Shown in pieces: positions 36,319-46,374 of a DNA stretch of 64,000 nucleotides. The translations under genes and the position numbers were made by a program. The stretch comes from Psychroserpens sp. Hel_I_66. Lineage in GTDB: Bacteria; Bacteroidota; Bacteroidia; Flavobacteriales; Flavobacteriaceae. The notes beneath the pieces were generated by a model, which made no database searches, was not told where the DNA came from, and saw nothing but the letters and a program-made list of their open reading frames with translations. Within the stretch, counting starts at the first letter, position 1; every line of letters starts with the position of its first letter. The stretch lies in contig NZ_JUGU01000001.1 in the NCBI RefSeq assembly GCF_000799465.1, positions 3,678,501-3,742,500 on the forward strand. The letters are read 5' to 3'.

Positions 36319-37413
36319 ATGAGTAAAACAAGCGACTCATTATCACAATTAGCGCTCCGAAAGTTCAAAAAAAACTTTTGGGGCGTTTTGAGTTTTTGGA
36401 TCGTTGTGGCCATCGGTCTCATGTCATTGTTCGCTTATGTGATTGCTCCAGACAATTCACAAAATGCCAATCAAATGCATCTCTCAATCCATTCTCAACG
36501 TCCAGGATTTGAAGTGCAAATGCTTAATATACCTTCGGAAATTCAAAATCAACAAACATGGTTATCCAAATTGTTCTATGGAAAACAAAATAGCGATCTA
36601 GAAATTCCAATTTCAGAATATAAAATAGAGAACAATCAATTATTATATACTGAATATGCCTCAGATGGATTAATAGGCGCAGAAAAAACAATAGATCTAA
36701 GTGCCTTTCCAGACAGGGATTACAAAGCTTTCATCAAAAATAAAACCTTTTTTTTTGGAACAGATAAATACGGAAGAGATTTGTTGAGCAGAGTCTTGAT
36801 AGGCTCACGTATTTCATTTTCAATAGGGTTTATCGCGGTATTTATATCATTGATCATCGGTATTTTCTTCGGAAGCATTGCAGGATATTACGGTGGAAAA
36901 ATTGATGCATTCATCATGTGGATCATTAATGTTACCTGGTCAATCCCAACACTTTTACTAGTAATAGCCATAACTTTGGCATTGGGCAAAGGTTTTTGGC
37001 AAGTCTTTATTGCAGTAGGATTAACGATGTGGGTTGAAGTCGCTAGAGTTGTTCGCGGACAAATAATAAGCGCAAAAGAAATGCAATATGTCACTGCAGC
37101 TAGAGCATTGGGATTTAATGATTTTAGAATCATTACAAAACACATTTTACCAAATATAATGGCACCAATCATAGTTATTTCCGCAGCAAATTTTGCAGCA
37201 GCAATTCTAATTGAAAGTGGTTTAAGTTTTCTAGGTATAGGAGCACAACCTCCAATGGCAAGTTGGGGAGCAATGATCAAGGACCATTATAATTATATCA
37301 TTTTAGGAAAACCATATCTAGCCATAATTCCTGGTTTATGCATCATGCTTTTGGTCATGGCTTTCATGCTCATTGGTAATGCTTTGAGAGATGCTTTGGA
37401 TGTGAAATCTTAA
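36319..37413 (+). CDS. ABC transporter permease, DppC/OppC type
   Basis: A 364-residue inner-membrane permease. One N-terminal helix precedes a periplasmic insert of about 90 residues (QMHLSIHSQ...FFFGTDKYGRDLL), then five helices with the EAA motif EMQYVTAARALGFNDFRIITKHILPN that docks the ATPase. The GTDKYGRDLLSRVLIGSRISF signature is typical of DppC-like subunits. No partner permease, ATPase or binding protein is adjacent, so these must be encoded elsewhere. The last four bases overlap the convergent sulfotransferase gene. Confidence 0.88.
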   Translation: MSKTSDSLSQLALRKFKKNFWGVLSFWIVVAIGLMSLFAYVIAPDNSQNANQMHLSIHSQRPGFEVQMLNIPSEIQNQQTWLSKLFYGKQNSDLEIPISEYKIENNQLLYTEYASDGLIGAEKTIDLSAFPDRDYKAFIKNKTFFFGTDKYGRDLLSRVLIGSRISFSIGFIAVFISLIIGIFFGSIAGYYGGKIDAFIMWIINVTWSIPTLLLVIAITLALGKGFWQVFIAVGLTMWVEVARVVRGQIISAKEMQYVTAARALGFNDFRIITKHILPNIMAPIIVISAANFAAAILIESGLSFLGIGAQPPMASWGAMIKDHYNYIILGKPYLAIIPGLCIMLLVMAFMLIGNALRDALDVKS

Positions 37414-38216
37414 TACTTTAACCAATGTGAAAGATCTCGATTGGTAAGTTTTTCGATTTTTTTAATATCACCAGTGAGACTATCAACAATATATTTTTTA
37501 GTTTCTTCGGAAATTTTAGGTTTGGAGTCTATAAAGTCTGCATTGAAGTAATTTTTAGCAATTAAACCAATTTTTTTAATTTTTTGCCAAAGTGTTTTAG
37601 GGTTGTCATATTTATAATGCAACACCCATCTATTGAAACTTTTATTACTGTTTAATTTAGAAGTATCCACTTCAAAAGAGCCAACATTCAAAAATTCGTA
37701 AACTGTATCTAATACCTTTTGTGGTTGCGACACAAAATCTTCAAAAAATAATAATAGAACTTGTTCTTTACCAAATACGTTTAGATAAGGTTCAATTTGC
37801 ATGGCATACCTTGAAACATTTATATGTTGTATTTCAGAAGTAATTACATGATCAATATCACTATTTTTTTGATAACCTCTATTGTACGTATGTGTGTAGT
37901 GGGAAATAATGCGATCAATAGGATTTCGCATCATATAGATAAGTTTCATGTTGGGATTGTATTCAAAAATATCTGCAGAAACGTTTTTATTGAAATTAGG
38001 AAATTTAGTGTAATTGGTTGAGCCTTCTCCGTAAAGTTTGGAATCGCAATTAAATAACTTGTGATATTCATCGATATGATCTCTCCATTCTAACTTACTG
38101 AAAAATTGAGGTTCTTTAGGTTGGCTAAAGCAAATTTCAGGATGTAAAGCTAAAGCATTGCTTAAGCTAGTTGTGGCTGATTTAGCAGCACCAATAATAA
38201 GAAAATTGACTTTCAA
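37410..38216 (-). CDS. PAPS-dependent sulfotransferase
   Basis: A 268-residue soluble sulfotransferase. The 5'-phosphosulfate loop is VNFLIIGAAKSATTSLSNAL, and the 3'-phosphate motif is MRNPIDRIISHYTHTYNRGY, followed by NKSFNRW near residue 190. Such bacterial enzymes sulfate carbohydrates or lipids, usually of the cell surface. Its stop overlaps the ABC permease on the other strand by four bases and it lies 10 bases from engB. It looks like a lone accessory gene in an otherwise conserved stretch; the acceptor is unknown. Confidence 0.85.
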   Translation of the reverse strand: MKVNFLIIGAAKSATTSLSNALALHPEICFSQPKEPQFFSKLEWRDHIDEYHKLFNCDSKLYGEGSTNYTKFPNFNKNVSADIFEYNPNMKLIYMMRNPIDRIISHYTHTYNRGYQKNSDIDHVITSEIQHINVSRYAMQIEPYLNVFGKEQVLLLFFEDFVSQPQKVLDTVYEFLNVGSFEVDTSKLNSNKSFNRWVLHYKYDNPKTLWQKIKKIGLIAKNYFNADFIDSKPKISEETKKYIVDSLTGDIKKIEKLTNRDLSHWLKY

Positions 38217-38226
38217 GATTTAAGGT

Positions 38227-38835
38227 TTATCGTAAAGCTCCGATTTCGGTATTTGTATCATCAATAAATTGTAAAACGTCTTCCCGTCCAATAGCTTTTG
38301 ATGATGAGGTCACAAAATGATTGGGGACTTCTTCCCAGGTTTCAAGCATTTTATTGCAATAATCCTCTACATGTCTCTCAATAGCTTTTGGTTTAAGCTT
38401 ATCTGCTTTAGTGAAAATTATAGTAAACGGTATTTGGCTAACTCCCAAGTATTCCATGAATTCCAAATCAATAGGTTGTGGCTCATGTCTAATATCTACA
38501 AGAACGAAAGCCGAAACTAATTGCCGGCGTTTTTCAAAATAATTGGTTATAAATTTCTGAAATTTCTTTTTTGCAGATTTCGAAACCTTAGCATAACCGT
38601 AGCCTGGTAAATCAACCAGAAACCATTCTTTATTGATTAAAAAATGATTAATAAGTTGTGTCTTTCCTGGTCTTCCAGAAGTCTTTGCTAAATTTTTATG
38701 ATTGGTAATCATATTAATTAAAGATGATTTACCAACATTACTTCTGCCAATAAATGCATACTCTGGTATCTCGTTTTTTGGACATTTGTCCACTTCGGAG
38801 TTACTTACAATAAATTCAGCAGTTTTAATAACCAT
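38227..38835 (-). CDS. engB: Ribosome-biogenesis GTPase EngB/YsxC
   Basis: A 202-residue TRAFAC GTPase needed for large-subunit assembly. All G motifs are visible: G1 GRSNVGKSSLI, G3 VDLPGYGYAKVSK, G4 FTKADKL, and G5 near VTSSSKAIG. It has the standard length. It is read leftward together with the alpha/beta hydrolase gene upstream, 29 bases away. Confidence 0.94.
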   Translation of the reverse strand: MVIKTAEFIVSNSEVDKCPKNEIPEYAFIGRSNVGKSSLINMITNHKNLAKTSGRPGKTQLINHFLINKEWFLVDLPGYGYAKVSKSAKKKFQKFITNYFEKRRQLVSAFVLVDIRHEPQPIDLEFMEYLGVSQIPFTIIFTKADKLKPKAIERHVEDYCNKMLETWEEVPNHFVTSSSKAIGREDVLQFIDDTNTEIGALR

Positions 38836-38864
38836 AATGGTATTAATTTAAAATAGGAATAAAA

Positions 38865-39629
38865 TTATAATTTATTGGATTCTAACCACGTGTTAAGAAT
38901 GTTGTTAAATTCTTGAGGATGTTCCATCATAGCAGCATGACCGCACTTATCAATCCAAAATAATTCAGAATTTGGCAGCAGTTCATTGAACTCTTCTGCG
39001 ACTTCTGGAGGTGTAACAGTATCATTCTTTCCCCAGATAATGCAAACAGGCAATGTCATTTTTGGTAGATCTTTCGCCATGTTGTGACGAATAGCACTTT
39101 TAGCGATCGCAAGAGTTTTAATAAGCTTGTTTCTGTCGTTTACAGTTTCATAAACTTCATCCACAATTTCTTTTGTAGCAACAGCAGGATCGTAAAAGAC
39201 ATCTTGTGCTTTTTTCTTGATCACCTCATAGTCGCCACGTTTTGTGTAGCCTCCACCCATTGCACTTTCGTACAAACCTGAACTTCCGGTAATGATTAAT
39301 GCCTTAACTTTTTTTGGGTATAATTTTGTATGGTAGAGACCAATATGTCCTCCCAGCGAATTTCCGAGTAAAATAACATCATTCAATCCTTTGTACTCTA
39401 TAAAATCATGAAGATACTTTGCAAAACTTTTTACGTTTGTCTTGAGTAGAGACATGCTGTAGATTGGTAATTCTGGAATTAAGACTTTATAGCCTTTATT
39501 GCTAAAATAGCTAGTTACTGCATCAAAATTACTTAATCCTCCCATTAAACCATGAAGCACGATAATTGGTGTGCCTTCTCCAACTTCAATATACCTGTAG
39601 TCTTTCTCTTTCTTTAATCGGTGCGCCAT
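38865..39629 (-). CDS. Alpha/beta-hydrolase
   Basis: A 254-residue alpha/beta-hydrolase without a signal peptide. The oxyanion region VLHGLMGGLSNFD is followed by the nucleophile elbow VILLGNSLGGHIGL (Ser), an aspartate in IIWGKNDTVTPP and the histidine in DKCGHAAMMEHP. The triad is complete, but the substrate cannot be deduced. It lies divergently next to the dcw cluster and upstream of engB. Confidence 0.85.
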   Translation of the reverse strand: MAHRLKKEKDYRYIEVGEGTPIIVLHGLMGGLSNFDAVTSYFSNKGYKVLIPELPIYSMSLLKTNVKSFAKYLHDFIEYKGLNDVILLGNSLGGHIGLYHTKLYPKKVKALIITGSSGLYESAMGGGYTKRGDYEVIKKKAQDVFYDPAVATKEIVDEVYETVNDRNKLIKTLAIAKSAIRHNMAKDLPKMTLPVCIIWGKNDTVTPPEVAEEFNELLPNSELFWIDKCGHAAMMEHPQEFNNILNTWLESNKL

Positions 39630-39847
39630 TAATGGTTAGGGTTTTGCTTAAAAACAAATATAGGTAAATCAATTAAAATATTAACATAATATTTCTAATC
39701 AAAAGATTTTACAAATGCTAAGATGTTAACAATCAATTTGGGATTTCAAATAGGTTGTATACCTCCTTGAAATTAAACTTTTTAGAGGTCTTAAAATGTA
39801 AGATCAATCCTAAAACTTAGCGTTGGAAAATAAATTTATCAACAAAA

Positions 39848-39891
39848 GTGGAGTAGAGTGGTAAATTGTGGTAAAATTTTCAATATATTTG
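39848..39891 (+). promoter_or_regulatory. MraZ-type operator and promoter of the dcw cluster
   Basis: Three GTGG boxes at 39848, 39858 and 39868 have an exact 10-bp period, the arrangement known for MraZ operators (repeats one helical turn apart). A Bacteroidetes -7 box TATATTTG (TAnnTTTG) follows at 39884-39891, 35 bases before the mraZ start. The third box overlaps TTG at 39866-39868, a possible though slightly close -33 element, so bound MraZ would block the promoter. This reading is inference from spacing and position. Confidence 0.72.
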
Positions 39892-39925
39892 ATTCATAAT
39901 CGTTAGTGTAAGTAAATCAATCATT

Positions 39926-40393
39926 TTGAACCCTTTAATAGGAACATACGAATGCAAAGTGGATGCCAAAGGAAGGCTCATGTTGCCTGCTGCCATAAAG
40001 AAGCAGTTGCTACCTGTGCTCCAAAATGGGTTCGTGCTTAAGCGTGCTGTTTTCCAGCCATGTTTGGAATTGTATCCAATGAGTGAATGGGAGGTTTTGA
40101 TGCAGAAAGTGAATAAACTTAACCGTTTTAAAAAGAAAAACAATGATTTTATTCGTCGTTTTACTGCTGGTTTAAAACAAGTTGAGGTTGATTCTGCTGG
40201 ACGATTATTAATACCAAAAGATCTTGTTGCATTTTCAGGAATCTCTAAAGATATCGTGGTTTCTTCTGCGATAAATATCATTGAGATTTGGGATAAAGAC
40301 AAGTATGAAAAAGCCATTGATGATGCTACTGGAGATTTTGCCGATTTAGCAGAAGAAGTAATGGGACAAGACGATGACGATGGAATATCATAA
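39926..40393 (+). CDS. mraZ: Transcriptional regulator MraZ
   Basis: A 155-residue AbrB-like regulator that controls the division cluster. Two MraZ repeats are visible: GTYECKVDAKGRLMLPAAIKKQL (residues about 6-28) and QVEVDSAGRLLIPKDLVAFSG (about 90-110), each with the D-x-x-GR-hxxP core. No ATG fits; the reading starts at TTG 39926 (MNPLIGTYE...), matching the family's N-terminus. The end overlaps rsmH by 20 bases. It probably represses its own promoter through the boxes at 39848-39871. Confidence 0.92.
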   Translation: MNPLIGTYECKVDAKGRLMLPAAIKKQLLPVLQNGFVLKRAVFQPCLELYPMSEWEVLMQKVNKLNRFKKKNNDFIRRFTAGLKQVEVDSAGRLLIPKDLVAFSGISKDIVVSSAINIIEIWDKDKYEKAIDDATGDFADLAEEVMGQDDDDGIS

Positions 40394-41276
40394 CCCGGTT
40401 TTATTGGTAGAAACGGTTGAAGGCTTAAATATTAAGCCTGATGGTGTTTATGTAGATGTCACCTTTGGTGGAGGTGGTCACAGTAAGGAAATTTTAAAGC
40501 ATTTAGGCCCTAACGGAAAACTATTTGCTTTCGATCAGGATAAAGACGCTCTTTTAAATACTATTGATGATGATCGTTTCACATTAATAAATGAAAATTT
40601 TAGATATGTAAAACGATTTCTCAGATTTTATGGCGTGAAAGAAGTTGACGGGATACTGGCAGACTTTGGAGTCTCATCTCACCAATTTGATGTTGCAGAA
40701 CGTGGGTTTTCAACACGTTTTGAGGCAGATTTGGATATGAGAATGAATCAAGATGATAAACTATCTGCCTACCATGTTATCAACGATTATGAAGAAGAGG
40801 AAATAAGACGAGTGCTTTTTCAATATGGAGAATTAAGACAAGCGCCAGCAATGGCAAGTGCAATTGTAACTGCGCGTCGAGATGAGATTATTAAAACTAG
40901 TGAGCAGCTAAAAACAGCACTCAAAAAGTTTTTGAATCACCAGAAAGAAAATAAAGTGTTGGCGCAAATCTATCAGGCTATTAGAATTGAGGTAAATCAA
41001 GAAATTGAGGCTCTAAAAGAATTTTTGCAGCAAACGCCAGAGGTTTTGGTAAAAGGAGGCAGGTTGAGTTTGATCTCCTACCACTCTTTAGAAGATAGAT
41101 TGGTTAAAAGATTTATAAGAAATGGTTTGTTTGAAGGAGAACCAGAGCGAGATGTCTTCGGGAATTTTGAAGTACCACTAAAAAAAGTTGGTGGTTTGGT
41201 TGTTCCAACTTCCGAAGAAATAAAAATAAATAACAGAGCAAGAAGTGCAAAACTTCGTATTGCAGAGAAACAATGA
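40374..41276 (+). CDS. rsmH: 16S rRNA (cytosine-1402-N4)-methyltransferase
   Basis: SAM-dependent methyltransferase (formerly MraW), 300 residues. The SAM loop is VDVTFGGGGHSKEIL, followed by FAFDQDKDAL, ADFGVSSHQFD and the C-terminal LISYHSLEDRLVKRFI. Two starts are possible, ATG 40374 and ATG 40380; MEYHNPVLL from the second is the more usual N-terminus. It overlaps mraZ in front and ftsL (ATGA) behind. Confidence 0.93.
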   Translation: MTMEYHNPVLLVETVEGLNIKPDGVYVDVTFGGGGHSKEILKHLGPNGKLFAFDQDKDALLNTIDDDRFTLINENFRYVKRFLRFYGVKEVDGILADFGVSSHQFDVAERGFSTRFEADLDMRMNQDDKLSAYHVINDYEEEEIRRVLFQYGELRQAPAMASAIVTARRDEIIKTSEQLKTALKKFLNHQKENKVLAQIYQAIRIEVNQEIEALKEFLQQTPEVLVKGGRLSLISYHSLEDRLVKRFIRNGLFEGEPERDVFGNFEVPLKKVGGLVVPTSEEIKINNRARSAKLRIAEKQ

Positions 41277-41590
41277 AAAAGAATATTTACAGCATTTTAA
41301 GAGGTAAATTTTTGGTGAGTGATGACTCTTTTAAGAATTGGAGAGTGATCATTTTTATTTCGGTTTTGGCAATAGTAATGATTGCAAGCTCACATAGTGC
41401 AGATCAAAAAGTCTATGAAATTGCAAGACTTAAAAATGAAGCAAAAGAGTTAAGGTCTGCTTTTGTTGATGGAAGGGGAAAATTGATGAGAATGAAAAAA
41501 GAGTCTCATATAGAAAATGTAATGAAAGAAAAGGGGATTGTTATTTCAGAAAATCCTCCGCAAAAAATAAAAGTTAAAAAACAGAATTGA
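41273..41590 (+). CDS. ftsL: FtsL-like cell-division protein
   Basis: A 105-residue bitopic membrane protein: short cytoplasmic N-terminus, one helix (VIIFISVLAIVMIASSHS), then a periplasmic leucine-zipper-like segment (KVYEIARLKNEAKELRSAF). Sequence similarity to FtsL is low as usual, and the call rests on topology, coiled coil, size and its position between rsmH and ftsI. It should form the FtsQLB complex with FtsQ. Confidence 0.8.
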   Translation: MKKNIYSILRGKFLVSDDSFKNWRVIIFISVLAIVMIASSHSADQKVYEIARLKNEAKELRSAFVDGRGKLMRMKKESHIENVMKEKGIVISENPPQKIKVKKQN

Positions 41591-41594
41591 TAAC

Positions 41595-43595
41595 GTGGCA
41601 ATAACCGAAACTAACATATTAAACAGATTGTATTTCGTAGCTGGCAGTATGTTTGTCTTCGCTCTTGCTGTGGTTTTCAAATTGTGCACCATTCAGTTCG
41701 TTCAAGGGGATGAGTATAGAAATATGGCTCAAGAACGAACAATCCAAAATGTTGAGATTCCTGCAAACAGAGGTAATGTATATTCTGCCGATGGTAGTCT
41801 ACTCGCAACCTCAATCCCAAAGTACGATATTAGAATTGATGCCATCCAACCTAAGCAAACGGTCTTCAATGAACTTGTAAAATCGCTTGCAGATTCACTT
41901 TCCAAATTTTCGGGCAAGCCATCCAGCTATCATCTAAAAAGGATCAAACAAGCCAGGCTTGACAAGAATCGTTACTTTTTATTGGCAAGGGATATTAGTT
42001 ATTCAGATTATATAAGAATTCGAAATTTCCCAATGTTGAACCTTGGTGCCATTCGTGGTGGATTGATAGTGCAACAAGAAGAGAAAAGAGATCATCCAAT
42101 GGGAGGCATTGCAGAGCGTACCATTGGTTATGAGAAAATTGATGACGACGGAAATGTAACCAGACCAGGAATAGATGGTTACTTCGGAAAGAAATATTTG
42201 AGAGGTAAAAACGGAAAACGTCTTAAACAAAAAATAGGTAACGGTAAATGGAAGCCTATCGTTGATTACGATCAAGTAGAGCCTAAAGATGGCTATGATA
42301 TTTACACGACAATTGATGTTAATATCCAGGATATTGCTCACCATTCCCTTTTAGGGCAGTTAGAGTTATACGAGGCAGATCATGGTTGTGCAGTCGTAAT
42401 GGATGTTGAAACAGGTGAGATTAAAGCCATTTCTAATTTGGGACGCAATACTAACGGAAAATATTATGAACGTCTCAACTATGCAGTTGGTGAAAGTCAC
42501 GAACCTGGATCTACATTTAAGGTTATGGCATTTATGGCTGCTCTAGAGGATAAAATGATTGATACCTCCACTGTTGTAGATACACAAAATGGTTCTAAAC
42601 GTTTTTACGGAAGAACAATTAGAGACTCTAAGGGTCATGGTAAAATTTCTGCAGCACGAGCTTTAGAAGTGTCCTCCAATATTGGTTTGGCCACTATAAT
42701 CGATGATAATTATTCTAGCCAACCTAAAAAATTTATCAATCGTCTTAAGGCATGGAAACTTAACGATACGTTAGGTGTGTCTTTAATTGGGGAAGGTATT
42801 CCAGATATTCCTGAGCCTGGCAAATCAAACTGGAGTAGAAATGCATTGCCTTCTATGGCTTATGGGTATAATTTGAGGATGACACCATTGCAAACATTAA
42901 CATTTTATAATGGTATTGCTAATGGTGGCGAAATTGTAAGACCAAGGTTCATCAAATCAGTAAAAGAGTTTGATAGAGAGATTGAGGTTTTTGATAAAGA
43001 AGTGATCAATCAAAAGATGTGTTCTGATAAAACGTTGGCAGAAATTAAGGAAGTACTAAAGAATGTCGTGGTTAGAGGCACAGGAAGTCGCATGTATTCT
43101 GAAAATTTTTCCATGGCAGGTAAAACAGGTACCGCAAGAACAGACTACGCCGATTTTGAAGAATGGAAAAAAGACAGAAAGTACGTGTCATCTTTTGCAG
43201 GTTACTTTCCAGCAGATAATCCAAAATATTCTTGCATAGTAGTTATCCATGAGCCAAGTACAAAAGTTGGTTTTTATGGAGCCGATGTTTCTGGACCTGT
43301 TTTTAAGAGGATAGCTCAAAAAATTTATACCGAGACACCACTAATCGATGAAGTGCAAACATTAGAAATTGTCAATTCAAAAAATGATGAAGCTTACGAG
43401 TCATTCTACGATATAGCTCGAACCTACAAAACGATAATGCCAGACGTCGTCGGTCTTCCTGCTATGGATGCATTGGCGTTATTAGAAAATATGGGTTTAA
43501 AAGTCAAAATTCGAGGTGCTGGAAATGTGACGACGCAATCAATAGATAAAGGCGTCAAAGTAAAACCAAACCAAATCATAGTTTTAGGAACGTAG
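41595..43595 (+). CDS. ftsI: Division transpeptidase (PBP3/FtsI type) with PASTA domain
   Basis: A 666-residue class B penicillin-binding protein: an N-terminal membrane helix, a dimerisation/pedestal domain (NVEIPANRGNVYSADGSLLA), and a transpeptidase domain with the SxxK motif in ESHEPGSTFKVMAF, the SSN motif in ALEVSSNIGLAT and KTGTA in SMAGKTGTARTDY. A single C-terminal PASTA domain (MPDVVGLPAMDALALLENMGLKVK) ends the protein. GTG at 41595 is the start. It crosslinks septal peptidoglycan. Its TAG shares a base with the murE GTG. Confidence 0.93.
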   Translation: MAITETNILNRLYFVAGSMFVFALAVVFKLCTIQFVQGDEYRNMAQERTIQNVEIPANRGNVYSADGSLLATSIPKYDIRIDAIQPKQTVFNELVKSLADSLSKFSGKPSSYHLKRIKQARLDKNRYFLLARDISYSDYIRIRNFPMLNLGAIRGGLIVQQEEKRDHPMGGIAERTIGYEKIDDDGNVTRPGIDGYFGKKYLRGKNGKRLKQKIGNGKWKPIVDYDQVEPKDGYDIYTTIDVNIQDIAHHSLLGQLELYEADHGCAVVMDVETGEIKAISNLGRNTNGKYYERLNYAVGESHEPGSTFKVMAFMAALEDKMIDTSTVVDTQNGSKRFYGRTIRDSKGHGKISAARALEVSSNIGLATIIDDNYSSQPKKFINRLKAWKLNDTLGVSLIGEGIPDIPEPGKSNWSRNALPSMAYGYNLRMTPLQTLTFYNGIANGGEIVRPRFIKSVKEFDREIEVFDKEVINQKMCSDKTLAEIKEVLKNVVVRGTGSRMYSENFSMAGKTGTARTDYADFEEWKKDRKYVSSFAGYFPADNPKYSCIVVIHEPSTKVGFYGADVSGPVFKRIAQKIYTETPLIDEVQTLEIVNSKNDEAYESFYDIARTYKTIMPDVVGLPAMDALALLENMGLKVKIRGAGNVTTQSIDKGVKVKPNQIIVLGT

Positions 43596-45058
43596 TGATA
43601 CTGTTAAAAGACATATTGTACAAGGTTACCATTAATGCAGTTGCTGGGAGTACCAGCATCACTGTAAACAACTTGCATTTTGATTCTCGTCAAATAGCAG
43701 AGAACGATGTTTTTATTGCTATTAAAGGAGCTACCGTAGATGGTCATAAATTTATTGATACAGCTCTAGACAAAGGTGCTATCGCTGTGGTTTGTGAAAC
43801 CTTACCAGCAGAGTTAAAGGATGGAATCACCTATATAGAAGTTGAAAACACCAGTCAAGCTTTAGCCTTTATGGCTTCAAATGTCTTCGGAAATCCTTCG
43901 GAAAACTTACGTTTGGTTGGAGTGACAGGAACTAACGGAAAGACAACCATTGCTACACTATTGTACCAGCTCTTTAAAAAGGCAGGCTACAAAGTTGGAT
44001 TGTTATCAACAGTTAGAATTATGGTTGATAATACCGAATATAAAGCAACACATACCACACCAGATTCTTTAACGATAAATAAGTATTTAAGGTTAATGAA
44101 TCAAGCAGGCGTTGAGTTTTGTTTTATGGAAGTAAGTTCTCATGGTATTCACCAATTCCGTACAGAAGGTTTAAAATTTGAGGGTGGCATTTTTACAAAT
44201 CTTTCTCACGACCATTTAGATTATCACGACACTTTTGCTGAATATAGAGATGTGAAAAAATCATTTTTTGACAATCTACCTAAAAAAGCTTTTGCTCTGG
44301 TTAACATTGATGACAAGAATGGATTGGTGATGCTTCAAAATACAGAAGCAAAAAAATACACTTATGCTTTAAAAACCTATGCCGACTATAAAGCTCAGGT
44401 ACTGGAAAGTGAATTTAGTGGCTTGTTGTTAAAATTAAATGAAAGTGAATTATGGACCAGGCTTATAGGTCATTTCAATGCTTATAACATTAGCGCTATT
44501 TACGGTACAGCAGATTTATTAGGGCTTGAAAAAGTGGAGATTCTTAGGCTTATTAGCGAGTTAGAAAGTGTGAGCGGTCGCTTTGAGTATCTTATTTCCG
44601 AAGAAAAAATAACAGCAATCGTTGATTATGCACATACACCAGATGCATTAAAAAACGTACTGGAAACCATAAATAGTATTCGCACAAAAAATGAACAATT
44701 AATTACAGTTGTGGGTTGCGGTGGTGATAGAGATAAAACCAAACGTCCAAAAATGGGACATATCGCATCTGCAATGAGTACAAAGGTCATTTTTACGAGT
44801 GATAACCCGAGAAGCGAAGTTCCTGAGACCATAATTGAAGATATTGAAAAAGGAGTAGAGCCTCAAAATTTTAAAAAAACAATGTCTATTGTGGATAGAA
44901 AACAAGCCATTAAAACAGCTTGTCAATTAGCAAGTCCGAATGATATCATTTTAATAGCTGGGAAAGGGCATGAGACCTATCAAGAAATAAAAGGAGAACG
45001 TTTTGATTTTGACGATTTCAAAATAGTTAAAGCGTTTTTAAAACAATTACAGAAATAA
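43595..45058 (+). CDS. murE: UDP-MurNAc-tripeptide synthetase
   Basis: Mur ligase that adds the third amino acid (meso-diaminopimelate in most Bacteroidetes). The 487-residue protein has VGVTGTNGKTTIATLLYQL, the carbamylated-lysine region (DYHDTFAEYRDVKKSFF) and SDNPRSEVPETI, whose DNPR is the meso-Dap-recognition motif. GTG start at 43595 overlaps the ftsI stop. Two TTCCGAAG-type octamers lie 11 bases apart in different reading frames (43885, 43896). Confidence 0.94.
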   Translation: MILLKDILYKVTINAVAGSTSITVNNLHFDSRQIAENDVFIAIKGATVDGHKFIDTALDKGAIAVVCETLPAELKDGITYIEVENTSQALAFMASNVFGNPSENLRLVGVTGTNGKTTIATLLYQLFKKAGYKVGLLSTVRIMVDNTEYKATHTTPDSLTINKYLRLMNQAGVEFCFMEVSSHGIHQFRTEGLKFEGGIFTNLSHDHLDYHDTFAEYRDVKKSFFDNLPKKAFALVNIDDKNGLVMLQNTEAKKYTYALKTYADYKAQVLESEFSGLLLKLNESELWTRLIGHFNAYNISAIYGTADLLGLEKVEILRLISELESVSGRFEYLISEEKITAIVDYAHTPDALKNVLETINSIRTKNEQLITVVGCGGDRDKTKRPKMGHIASAMSTKVIFTSDNPRSEVPETIIEDIEKGVEPQNFKKTMSIVDRKQAIKTACQLASPNDIILIAGKGHETYQEIKGERFDFDDFKIVKAFLKQLQK

Positions 45059-45065
45059 GTAACCA

Positions 45066-46301
45066 ATGTTATATTATCTATTCGAATATTTAGAACAACA
45101 GTATCAATTGCCAGGGGCAGGTGTGTTTCAATATATCACATTTAGAGCGTCATTGGCAATCATATTTTCATTGTTGCTTTCTACAATCTTCGGAAGAAAA
45201 ATCATAGCATTCTTACAACGTCAACAAGTTGGCGAAACAGTTAGGGATTTAGGCTTAGCTGGTCAAGTTGAAAAAGCTGGTACACCAACAATGGGTGGGA
45301 TTATCATCATTTTCGCGACCTTGGTGCCTGTGCTTTTATTTTCAAAATTAGATAACATTTATGTAGTGATGTTAATAGTGACAACATTGTGGATGGGACT
45401 TATAGGTTTCATTGATGATTACATAAAGGTTTTTAAGAAAAATAAAGAAGGCCTTAGTGGTAAGTTTAAAGTATTAGGTCAAGTTGGTCTTGGTGTTTTT
45501 GTAGGCGCAGTGATGTATTTTCATCCTGGAGTTACTATTAAACAAGAAAAAATTAATCCAGAATTTTCTAACGAGATGATTACTCAAAACTCTCCGGGAG
45601 AATTTTATGCGGAAGAAAATAGGTCTCTAAAAACAACAATCCCGTTTGTAAAGGATAACGAATTTGATTATTCAAAACTTATGTCCTGGATGGGTGATGG
45701 TTACCAAAATTATGCCTGGCTCATCTTTATACCAATTGTGATTTTCATTATTACAGCAGTTTCAAATGGTGCCAACTTAACCGATGGTATTGATGGTCTC
45801 GCAGCAGGAAGTTCTGCAATAATCGTTTTTGCACTAGCTATTTTCGCTTTTATCTCAGGTAATATCGTTTTTTCAGATTATCTCAATGTCATGTTCATTC
45901 CAAGTTTGGGAGAACTGGTGGTTTTTATAGCAGCATTTGTGGGAGCTCTCATTGGGTTTTTATGGTACAATACCTTTCCAGCTCAAGTATTTATGGGAGA
46001 TACAGGAAGTTTAACAATTGGTGGTATCATCGCTGTAATAGCTATCGCGGTACGTAAAGAGTTGCTAATTCCTTTGCTCTGCGGAATATTTTTCGCTGAA
46101 TCCCTATCGGTCATTTTACAGGTAAGTTGGTTTAAGTACACAAGAAAAAAGTTTGGTGAAGGACGACGTATTTTCAAAATGTCACCATTACATCACCATT
46201 ATCAAAAGTCTGGATATCATGAAAGTAAAATAGTGACACGTTTTTGGATCGTGGGTATTTTTCTCGCCATTCTATCAATAGTGACATTGAAGTTGAGATA
46301 A
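45066..46301 (+). CDS. mraY: Phospho-MurNAc-pentapeptide transferase
   Basis: Polytopic inner-membrane enzyme that makes lipid I. The 411-residue protein has [15 protein letters not shown], the aspartates in [43 protein letters not shown], and [13 protein letters not shown], then [12 protein letters not shown]. It is about 50 residues longer than E. coli MraY because of a hydrophilic insert (residues about 150-205), seen in Bacteroidetes relatives. Confidence 0.95.
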   Translation: MLYYLFEYLEQQYQLPGAGVFQYITFRASLAIIFSLLLSTIFGRKIIAFLQRQQVGETVRDLGLAGQVEKAGTPTMGGIIIIFATLVPVLLFSKLDNIYVVMLIVTTLWMGLIGFIDDYIKVFKKNKEGLSGKFKVLGQVGLGVFVGAVMYFHPGVTIKQEKINPEFSNEMITQNSPGEFYAEENRSLKTTIPFVKDNEFDYSKLMSWMGDGYQNYAWLIFIPIVIFIITAVSNGANLTDGIDGLAAGSSAIIVFALAIFAFISGNIVFSDYLNVMFIPSLGELVVFIAAFVGALIGFLWYNTFPAQVFMGDTGSLTIGGIIAVIAIAVRKELLIPLLCGIFFAESLSVILQVSWFKYTRKKFGEGRRIFKMSPLHHHYQKSGYHESKIVTRFWIVGIFLAILSIVTLKLR

Positions 46302-46374
46302 ATTTTTAATCCGCAGTTGATACGGAAATAAAAGAAAAATAAATTTTGTGTAGTTGAGCAAAATGGGAATATAA

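Noticed and set aside
39880..40317. A 145-codon open frame on the minus strand
   Set aside because: It is antisense to mraZ, whose two repeats are clear, and it covers the mraZ promoter.
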